Assembly (NCBI GenBank): GCA_946631535.1
Contig: CAMPAF010000042.1
Location: 1 to 12,844, forward strand
DNA length: 12,844 nucleotides
Source: an uncultured Verrucomicrobiota bacterium
GTDB taxonomy: Bacteria; Verrucomicrobiota; Kiritimatiellia; RFP12; UBA1067
Direction: 5' to 3'
Each line of letters begins with the position of its first letter. Within the stretch, counting starts at the first letter, position 1. The position numbers were made by a program, and so were the translations under genes. The notes beneath the pieces were generated by a model. It saw only the letters and a list, made by a program, of their open reading frames with translations. It had not been told where the DNA came from and ran no database searches. This document shows, one piece after another, positions 6,790 to 12,844 of the stretch.

Positions 6790-9537
6790 CTATTTGCGCA
6801 CTACCTCGTAGAGCATGCGCGCGCCGTGCGGACCGTCAACCGCCGCCGTGAAGCAGAGCTTGCCGTCCTTCACCTCGGCGGGCATGGTCCCGAGACGCTT
6901 GCCGCTCGTCTCCAGCTCGTACACCGTGTAGGCGGACGGCTCGGCGAGCGCGAGCGCGACCTGCGCCGTGCCGTTGCGAACGAGCGAACCCCTGCCGAAC
7001 TTGAGGAGGATGGTCTTCTCCGGATCGGCGAACTTCGTACCCTCGCCCTGCACGTCCGTGAGGTGAGTCACGAGGATGCGCCGCGAGGCGGCCACGGGCG
7101 CGCCGTCGAGCGAGCTGGCCCAGACGGTGGCGGCCGCGCCGCCAAGCGTCACGGAGATCGCCCCGGCGCAGAACGCGCCGTCCGGCGCGAAACCGCCGCA
7201 TGTGCGCGGCGTGTCGATCGTGAAGGAGCCGCGCACGCGGTCGAATCCGAGCGAGGGATTGACGGCGACGGAACGCGCCCAGTTCGTGACGGCGGGATCC
7301 TCGGCCTGCTCGCGCGGAATGATGCGAATGTCGCCGCCAAGATGGCGGCTTTCCCAGTTAGTCCCAGCCGCATCTAACTGGGAGAGCCGCCTTCCAGGCG
7401 GCGGAGTGAGGCAGGAGCTCACGCGCATGTTCCACGCCGCGTCGCTCCACGACGGCGAGCCGGGGAACGGCTTCGTGCCCTCCGGCTTCTCGCTCGCAGG
7501 CGTGATGAGCAGCGAGGCGCCGCCCGGCGCGAGCGGCGCGATGTCGCCGCGCAGGAAGAGGCAGATGCTTGCGCGGTCGCTCGCCTGCCCGAGCGGGTCC
7601 GTGCCGAGGTTGAAGTAGCCGGGCGCGTGCCGGGGGTTCTCGAGGCAGTCCTCGCGACTGTGGCCGTAGGCGAAGCGCCACATGCCGTCCCAGTCCTGGA
7701 GCGCCGCGATGGCGCCCGTGAGGATGCCGCCCACGCCGCGGAACATGCCGGGGCCGGAGAAGTTCCACTCCGTGACGGTGAACGGCTTGTCCGCCATGCG
7801 CGTGAAGCCGAGGCGGCACGGCGGCAGGACGGGCGTGAGGATCGGGTTGCGGTTGCCGCAGCGGCTCGGCAGACGCCAGCGCTGCTCGAGGAAGTGCGGA
7901 TGGTCCACGTAGAAGTGGTCGTCGATGTAGTCGTACTCGGCGGACGCCCGCTGCAGCGGCGCGAAGTGCGGACCGCAGTTGTCGTTCGTGAGGAGCGCCT
8001 TGCAGCCGATGCCGCGGAGGAACGCCTTCATGCGCGCGACCATCCGCGCCTCCATCTCGCCCATGAAGAGCGCGAACGCGGCGTTGTACGTGCCCTTCGG
8101 GACGTTGTCTGGATCGGCGTCCGGATAGAACGACGGATCGGCGGCGCGCTTCGCGAGTACCCACTTCCGCCAGGCTTCGCGCACGCGCTCGTCCTTCGCC
8201 GTCTCGCGTCCCCAGCCCATGAAGAGCCCGCCCTCGTTGATGAGCGAGATGAGCGAGAGCGCCGGCTCGTCCTTGTACGCGCGGCCCGTGTACGGGTTCA
8301 CGTGGTTGAGGAAGTTCCGCGAGTACGCGCACCAGTTCTCGAACGCGGGATCGTAGAGCGCGCAGAGCGCCTTGAAGAGCTGCATGTCCACGAGGCCGTC
8401 GCGGTCCACGCCGATGTGCCGCCACTTGATCACGTGGTTGCGCGAGACGAAGAGATCCGTCGTGAGGTAGAGGCCCTCGCGGATGGCCGTCGCGAGCAGG
8501 TAGTCGAACTTGTCCATGTTCTCCTTGCTGAGCGTGAGGCCGTCGGCGCTGCCCTTCACCGTGCCGCTGTCGTGGTGGTGGAAGCGGATCGCGTTGTAGC
8601 CGAGGCGCTTGAAGCGCGTGACCATCATCTCGACCTCCTCGTGGCTGGGGAAGTTCGCCGTGCCGCAGAGGTTCACGCCGTAGAGGCGCACGGGCTTGCC
8701 GGGACGCCTCTCGAACTCGAAGTGGCTGCCCACGTTCTTCATCCAGCCGTACTTGCCTGACGGCGCGTCGGTGAAGCCCATGCACGAGAAGTCGAGTGCG
8801 CTGCCGGCCTCAATCTCCTTGCGGTAGGTGAGCGGGATCCAGTCCGCGCCGCGCGCGATGACCGTCGGCTCGATGGACTTCGCCACGAGCGGCTCGTCGG
8901 CGGAGACGGTGAACGCGTACGTCTGCGTCTCGCCCTTCTTCCACGTCTTCTGCCCGAGCGTGCCGAGGCGGAGCGAGTACGTCTCGCCCCAGCGCCAGTT
9001 GTCCTGGATGGCGATCCCCTGCTCGCGGTCGGCGACGAACGTCAGCATGCGCCCGGTCGCGCCGAACGCCACCGAGACCTCCGTCCCCTTCCCGCCCATC
9101 ACGTGGATGCCGTCGTTCGCGGGACGGCTGAACGTGCCTTGCCGTTTCGGCGGCATCTTCCACGGCCGGCCCGTCACCTCCGCGGCGGGCTGCGTGAACG
9201 AGCAGGCGAGGATCACGAGCGGCACGTCCTCGACGGGCGTGAACGAGTAGGCGATCTTCACCTTGCCCTCCGGCAGCTGTTCGAGGCGCGCCTCTGCCTT
9301 CAGGAGCGCGTTCGTGCCGTTCATGAGCGAGAACGGCGCGACGCCGGGCTTCTTGATTTCCCAGCCGCCCTTGGACGAGAGTCCGAGCCAGCCCGGCCGG
9401 GCCACGAGCGGACGGAAGACGTGCTCATTGCCACCACCAAAACGTATGTCGCCCGCCGGTGCGAGCGTCACGTCAATGGAAAGCGCGTTGGCCGACGCAA
9501 AAATTGCGGCAAGCATGAAAGGCTGTCGAATGTTCAT
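6790..9537 (-). CDS. Secreted clan GH-A glycoside hydrolase, family not assigned
   Basis: The 915-residue protein has a signal peptide (about residues 1-18, MNIRQPFMLAAIFASANA) and a beta-rich N-terminal domain (20-240). A (beta/alpha)8 barrel resembling GH5-like cellulase-fold enzymes runs from about 280 to 670. It opens with RLYGVNLCGTANFPSHEE (284-301) and RFHHHD (318-323). Glu435 in SLINEGG is the likely acid/base, at the strand-4 Asn-Glu pair. Glu590 in FTVTEWNF is the likely nucleophile, at strand 7; both placements follow clan GH-A architecture. A C-terminal beta-domain follows (about 760-915). The substrate cannot be read from sequence, though the flanking GH78 and GH115 genes suggest a complex plant or algal glycan. 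An AAGGA Shine-Dalgarno lies 9 nt before the ATG, and the GH78 stop is 36 bp upstream. Residues 712-735 are encoded by a palindromic repeat element. The frame is otherwise intact. Confidence 0.82.
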   Translation of the reverse strand: MNIRQPFMLAAIFASANALSIDVTLAPAGDIRFGGGNEHVFRPLVARPGWLGLSSKGGWEIKKPGVAPFSLMNGTNALLKAEARLEQLPEGKVKIAYSFTPVEDVPLVILACSFTQPAAEVTGRPWKMPPKRQGTFSRPANDGIHVMGGKGTEVSVAFGATGRMLTFVADREQGIAIQDNWRWGETYSLRLGTLGQKTWKKGETQTYAFTVSADEPLVAKSIEPTVIARGADWIPLTYRKEIEAGSALDFSCMGFTDAPSGKYGWMKNVGSHFEFERRPGKPVRLYGVNLCGTANFPSHEEVEMMVTRFKRLGYNAIRFHHHDSGTVKGSADGLTLSKENMDKFDYLLATAIREGLYLTTDLFVSRNHVIKWRHIGVDRDGLVDMQLFKALCALYDPAFENWCAYSRNFLNHVNPYTGRAYKDEPALSLISLINEGGLFMGWGRETAKDERVREAWRKWVLAKRAADPSFYPDADPDNVPKGTYNAAFALFMGEMEARMVARMKAFLRGIGCKALLTNDNCGPHFAPLQRASAEYDYIDDHFYVDHPHFLEQRWRLPSRCGNRNPILTPVLPPCRLGFTRMADKPFTVTEWNFSGPGMFRGVGGILTGAIAALQDWDGMWRFAYGHSREDCLENPRHAPGYFNLGTDPLGQASDRASICLFLRGDIAPLAPGGASLLITPASEKPEGTKPFPGSPSWSDAAWNMRVSSCLTPPPGRRLSQLDAAGTNWESRHLGGDIRIIPREQAEDPAVTNWARSVAVNPSLGFDRVRGSFTIDTPRTCGGFAPDGAFCAGAISVTLGGAAATVWASSLDGAPVAASRRILVTHLTDVQGEGTKFADPEKTILLKFGRGSLVRNGTAQVALALAEPSAYTVYELETSGKRLGTMPAEVKDGKLCFTAAVDGPHGARMLYEVVRK
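7331..7404. repeat. In-frame REP/BIME-like double-hairpin palindrome
   Basis: Arms 7332-7361 and 7374-7403 are near-perfect reverse complements: 26 of 30 positions pair by Watson-Crick rules and one more is a G-T pair. They surround a 12-base centre. Each arm contains its own perfect hairpin, GCCGCC-N5-GGCGGC, at 7333-7349 and 7386-7402, followed toward the centre by a CCCAGTTAG-type tract. Two inverted GC-rich hairpins in one unit are the layout of REP pairs (BIMEs). The element lies inside the clan GH-A gene and is translated as residues 712-735, between the catalytic barrel and the C-terminal beta-domain. It keeps the frame and brings a TTA codon that is rare in this locus. Confidence 0.8.
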
Positions 9538-9573
9538 TGTGCAGATTCCTTTTGGTTGGTAAATGGCAGATGG

Positions 9574-12500
9574 TTATTTGGTGACTTGGAACGTATAGGC
9601 GCCGGAGCCGACGCGGCGGTCATCCTGGCCAGGCAGACGCACGATCGCCGTCGTGTTCGGCGGCACCGTCACATCGAGCGTCACGTTCTTTCCGTCGCGC
9701 TTCCAGGCGCTGACGATCTCGCCGTAGGGGCCGTTGACGGACGCGCGCACCCACGTCAGCTCGTCAATGATCTGCGGCGCGATCACGATCTCCTTGAAGC
9801 CGCGCGCCTTCACCACCGGCACGGCGCTCGTGGAGCCTTCGGCCTCGGGCAGCTGGATGCCCGCGAGGTACTGGTACGCCCAGCCCATGAAGTCACCGAA
9901 CATGATGTGGTTGCGGCTCGAACCGTTGTTCCAGTCCTCCCAAAGCGTGGTGCCGCCCTTCTGGATCCACTCCACCATCGAGGGCTTCGTGGGGTTCACG
10001 AGCATCTTGAACGCGAGGTCGGTACGGCCGATGCGCGAGAGCGCGCGGAACACGTGCTTCGTGCCGAGCAGGCCCATGTTCACGTGGCAGTCCATGCTCT
10101 CCACGCTCGCGACGAGCTTCGCGGCTGTGGCGGCGCGCTCGGACTCCTCGACCACGCCGTACGCGATCGGGAACGCCTGCGCCGTCTGCCCGCCGTTGTC
10201 GTACACGCCGTTGCCCTTGTAGAACCTTTTGTTGATCCCGGCGCGCGTGCGCGCGGCCGCCGCAGCGTAGGCGGCGGACTCCGCGGCAAGGCCCTTGACG
10301 GCAGCGATCTCGGACGCGATCCGCAACGCCTGATAGTAGTAGCAGGAGCTTGTGAGCTCCACGGACGGGTAGTACTTGCGGTCGACGGGAATCCAGTCGC
10401 CGAGGCCGTGCTTCACGAGGCCGTCGACGTCCGCCTTCGTCGCCGTGTAGGCGAGGTAGCGCTTGAGCGCGGGATAGATGGCGTCAAGCGCGCGGCGGTC
10501 GTCGCGGTAGGTCCAGAGGGTCCACGCGATCACGGGCAGCGCGCTGTCCCACGCGGGGCCGTTACCCCACACGAAACCCCAGCCCGACGTGGGCACGATG
10601 CAGCAGATGTCGCCGTTCGGAAGCTGCGTGTCGCAGATGTCGCGCAGCCACTTCTCGTAGGCGGCCGTGTTCTCGAAGCAGTACTGCGCGAGCTCGCTCG
10701 CGATTGACGCGTCGCCCGTCCAGCCGTTCTTCTCGCGGTGCGGACAGTCCGTGGGATAGCCATCGACGAAGTTCGAGCGGTACGCGCGGTCGCCCATTCG
10801 CATGAGCGTGTTGAACGTCTCGTCGGAGCAGGCGAAGGACCCGATCGTGGAGAACGCGGTGTGCACGATGCACGCCGTCACGTCCTCCGCGGCCGGCGCG
10901 CGGCGGAGGCCCTTGACGAGGACGTACTGGAAGCCGTTGTAGGTGAAGCGGGGCTCGTACACCTCGCCGTCGCGGCCGGAGCAGATGTAGCGGTCCGTCT
11001 GGAACGCGGCGTCCTGCGCGCAGACGCGCTGCGAGGCGGGATAGCGGAAATGGCAATCGATCGCGCGGCGCTCCTGGCCTTCCGGCGGCTTGTCGTGCAG
11101 GCCGTCGCGCACGGATCCCGCGGCCGGCGTGCCGTCCTCGTTCGCGCGCTCGTCGTAGCGGATCGACACCACGTCGCCCTTCTGCTGTCCGCGCAGCGTG
11201 AGGCGCATCCACCCGGCCATGTTCTCGGGGAACGTGACCATGTACGCGCCGCCGCCGAGGTCTTTGATGGAACGCGGCTTGAGCGTGCGCATCACCTCGG
11301 CGCCGGGACAGTTCTCGGCCATGAGCGAGCCCTTCGGACCCGGCACCTCGACCGCGCGCACCACGCGGCCTTCGAGGTCTGGCATCAACGGGTCGTGTCC
11401 GCCGATCACCTCGCCCTCGCGGATGCAGTCGTAGCCCACCGGGCTCGCCACCTGGCGCCACGAGCCGTCGGTCGCCACCGTCTCGCGCGTGCCGTCGGCG
11501 TAAGTGATCTCGAGCTGGGCGATCGCGCGCGGGAAGTCGCGCCACGGCGCCACATCGAAGTTCCACGTGGCGATGGAGCGCACGTCGTACCAGCCGTGGC
11601 CCACGAGTATCCGCATCGTGTTCGCGCCTGGCTTGAGGTCGCCGTCAAGGCTGTAGGTGGAGTAGAGGACGTGGCGGTCGAACATCGTGGGCGAGGGGTC
11701 GAGCACCTTCTTGCCGATCTTCGCGCCGTTGAGAGAAGCCTCGTAGAAGCCCACGCCCGTCACGTGCAGGACTGCGGAGGCGACGGGCTTCGACACGGTG
11801 AAGGTCTTCTCGAACGCGGGCGAGGCGTTCTCGCAGCGCGTGACGAGTCCCTTCGCGAACGCGGGCTCCTTAGCCGCGCCGAGGACGGACACGGCGCCGT
11901 CGGGCGAGGTCCAGGAGGCGTCCGTGCCGAACGACTTCCCGCCGGGCAGGTTGAAGCGCGCGAGGAACGCGTAGGGCTCCTTCACGGACGGGTTGAAGTT
12001 GTCGGGCACGATCTCGACCTCGATCGTGTTCTCGCCCACGACGAGCCACGGCGTGATGTCGCGGAAGCGCAGGTAGCGCCAGTTGTGGATGTGGCCGCTG
12101 TGGAGGTGGCAGGATTTGCCGTTGACACGCACGACGTGCTGCGGCACGGCGGCGTGCACCATCTCCACGTACTCGCCCGGCTTCGCGCCGCCGAAGGTGA
12201 ACTTATGCTGGAGCGTGACCTTGCCCTTCTTTCCCTTCGGCGCCGTGATCCACTGCGCGCCGGAGAGGTCCGCGTCGGGACGCGTCTCGGGCGCGGGACC
12301 GATCCACTTCGCCTTCCAGCCGTCGGGCGGCATGATACCGGTCACCCACTGGCCGGGCAAGCTCCAGTTGGACGCCGCGCCCTTCCCGTCCCACGTGCGC
12401 ACCTTCCACCAGATGCGACGTGACGAGGCAAGCGGCTTGCCGGCGTATGCGACATCGATCGCCTGCGAGCCTGGCACCTTCCCGGAATCCCACAGGTCGC

Positions 12501-12732
12501 CCTCGTCTGCCGCAAGCCTCTCGCGCGACGTCGCCACCAGCACGCGGTACGCGGACTGCGTAACGTCCACCGTACCATGCTTCGCAGCCATCTTCCAGCC
12601 GAAGCGAGGAGCCGCCGCGTCCACGCCGCACGGGTCCGCGAGCCGCTCCACGGTAAGCGCGCATGGCGCAGCTCCGAACGCCGCGATGGCCCCGCACGCC
12701 AACGCGCACCCGAAAACGATTCTTCTCTTCAT
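9574..12732 (-). CDS. Secreted GH78 alpha-L-rhamnosidase
   Basis: The 1,052-residue enzyme is predicted to remove terminal alpha-L-rhamnose by an inverting mechanism. Residues 1-21 form a signal peptide (MKRRIVFGCALACGAIAAFG). Next come an N-terminal beta-sandwich region (25-145, ending GWKAKWIGP), a region possibly equivalent to a CBM67-like insertion (160-300), the Bac_rhamnosid_N domain with VTGVGFYEASLNG (324-336), a beta-domain with FPENMAGWMRL (501-511), the (alpha/alpha)6 catalytic barrel from about 625, and a C-terminal beta-domain with VNGPYGEIVSAW (999-1010). DCPHREKNGWTGD (662-674) holds Asp662, Glu667 and Asp674; Glu932 lies in TLWEDW. Their spacing matches the catalytic sets of characterised GH78 enzymes, making Glu667 the likely general acid and Glu932 the base. 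The start at 12732 is chosen for its AAGGAG Shine-Dalgarno and signal peptide. The in-frame ATG at 12798 is rejected. It is the first gene of the operon. Confidence 0.95.
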   Translation of the reverse strand: MKRRIVFGCALACGAIAAFGAAPCALTVERLADPCGVDAAAPRFGWKMAAKHGTVDVTQSAYRVLVATSRERLAADEGDLWDSGKVPGSQAIDVAYAGKPLASSRRIWWKVRTWDGKGAASNWSLPGQWVTGIMPPDGWKAKWIGPAPETRPDADLSGAQWITAPKGKKGKVTLQHKFTFGGAKPGEYVEMVHAAVPQHVVRVNGKSCHLHSGHIHNWRYLRFRDITPWLVVGENTIEVEIVPDNFNPSVKEPYAFLARFNLPGGKSFGTDASWTSPDGAVSVLGAAKEPAFAKGLVTRCENASPAFEKTFTVSKPVASAVLHVTGVGFYEASLNGAKIGKKVLDPSPTMFDRHVLYSTYSLDGDLKPGANTMRILVGHGWYDVRSIATWNFDVAPWRDFPRAIAQLEITYADGTRETVATDGSWRQVASPVGYDCIREGEVIGGHDPLMPDLEGRVVRAVEVPGPKGSLMAENCPGAEVMRTLKPRSIKDLGGGAYMVTFPENMAGWMRLTLRGQQKGDVVSIRYDERANEDGTPAAGSVRDGLHDKPPEGQERRAIDCHFRYPASQRVCAQDAAFQTDRYICSGRDGEVYEPRFTYNGFQYVLVKGLRRAPAAEDVTACIVHTAFSTIGSFACSDETFNTLMRMGDRAYRSNFVDGYPTDCPHREKNGWTGDASIASELAQYCFENTAAYEKWLRDICDTQLPNGDICCIVPTSGWGFVWGNGPAWDSALPVIAWTLWTYRDDRRALDAIYPALKRYLAYTATKADVDGLVKHGLGDWIPVDRKYYPSVELTSSCYYYQALRIASEIAAVKGLAAESAAYAAAAARTRAGINKRFYKGNGVYDNGGQTAQAFPIAYGVVEESERAATAAKLVASVESMDCHVNMGLLGTKHVFRALSRIGRTDLAFKMLVNPTKPSMVEWIQKGGTTLWEDWNNGSSRNHIMFGDFMGWAYQYLAGIQLPEAEGSTSAVPVVKARGFKEIVIAPQIIDELTWVRASVNGPYGEIVSAWKRDGKNVTLDVTVPPNTTAIVRLPGQDDRRVGSGAYTFQVTK

Positions 12733-12737
12733 GTACT

Positions 12738-12743
12738 CTCCTT
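12738..12743 (-). promoter_or_regulatory. Strong ribosome binding site of the GH78 gene
   Basis: On the minus strand, AAGGAG lies 5 nt before the ATG at 12732. It decides the start over the in-frame ATG at 12798, which lies upstream of the predicted promoter's -10 box and would add 22 residues before the signal peptide. Confidence 0.85.
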
Positions 12744-12771
12744 GTACGATTCTTTTGCCAGTGACATGAGT

Positions 12772-12780
12772 ATTATAGCA
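12772..12780 (-). promoter_or_regulatory. Extended -10 promoter of the glycosidase operon
   Basis: The minus strand reads TGC-TATAAT, a consensus -10 hexamer with a TGn extension. No good -35 hexamer is found 16-18 bp upstream, as is common for extended -10 promoters, which may need an activator. Transcription would start near 12765, leaving a leader of about 33 nt. The whole series GH78, clan GH-A, GH115 and acyltransferase could be read from here. Confidence 0.6.
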
Positions 12781-12793
12781 TACGCCGATAGGG

Positions 12794-12818
12794 CGCATCT
12801 GCGTTTTTCACCCATGCG
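12794..12818. promoter_or_regulatory. Possible upstream operator CGCAT-N15-ATGCG containing TTTCACCC
   Basis: Short inverted arms CGCAT (12794-12798) and ATGCG (12814-12818) enclose TTTTTCACCC. On the minus strand this gives GGGTGAAAAA just upstream of the position expected for the -35 region. The same GGGTGAAA core recurs in the palindrome at 3481-3575. The position would suit an activator or repressor site, but the arms are short and chance is possible. Confidence 0.25.
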
Positions 12819-12844
12819 TTTTGAGATTGGAAACAACCAGAACA

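Noticed and set aside
4922..8760. Plus-strand open frames at 4922-6001 and 7627-8760
   Set aside because: They lie opposite the GH115 and clan GH-A genes in the complementary register, and show the same compositional bias without any domain signal.
9103..12423. Long plus-strand open frames (9103-10707 and 10738-12423) opposite the GH78 gene and the start of the clan GH-A gene
   Set aside because: These are antisense shadows of well-supported glycosidase genes, with low-complexity Arg/Val/Ala/His-rich translations and no recognisable motif.
12733..12798. Extension of the GH78 protein to an ATG at 12798
   Set aside because: The ATG lies upstream of the predicted -10 box and lacks a Shine-Dalgarno. 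The ATG at 12732 has AAGGAG 5 nt away and a proper signal peptide.

Overview
The window is GC-rich bacterial DNA whose five recognisable genes all lie on the minus strand. It reads as a polysaccharide-degradation locus followed by a separately transcribed surface-protein gene. The long secreted glycosidases, the giant right-handed beta-helix protein, the lack of Bacteroidota-type SusC/SusD genes and the palindromic repeat inside a coding sequence suggest a PVC-group bacterium (Kiritimatiellota, Lentisphaerota or Verrucomicrobiota). No rRNA or housekeeping marker is present, so this placement is a guess from gene style.

In transcription order (high to low coordinates), an extended -10 promoter (12772-12780) and a strong Shine-Dalgarno (12738-12743) precede a secreted GH78 alpha-L-rhamnosidase (12732-9574). 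A secreted clan GH-A glycosidase of unassigned family follows after 36 bp (9537-6790). After 8 bp comes a secreted, short GH115-type alpha-glucuronidase (6781-4670). After a further 8 to 14 bp comes an integral-membrane acyltransferase-3 protein (4655-3612). The spacing implies one operon. Rhamnosidase plus glucuronidase plus a third glycosidase suggests a plant or algal glycan bearing rhamnose and (methyl)glucuronic acid, such as arabinogalactan side chains, decorated glucuronoxylan or rhamnogalacturonan. The acyltransferase gene is visibly AT-richer than its neighbours and looks like a later arrival.

A 389-bp intergenic region (3223-3611) holds a 95-bp nested palindrome, a smaller inverted repeat, and a good sigma70-type promoter with an overlapping TGACGTCA palindrome. 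That promoter serves the last gene, a secreted protein of at least 1,074 residues built of three roughly 415-residue beta-helix modules. It runs off the window at position 1.

The most unusual items are a 74-bp double-hairpin REP/BIME-like element embedded in frame in the clan GH-A gene, the coaxial palindrome with four GGGTGAAA-type arms (a fifth copy lies near the operon promoter), and the unassigned clan GH-A and shortened GH115 enzymes. I see no CRISPR array, tRNA, rRNA, transposase or phage gene. No clearly new defence or signalling system is evident.
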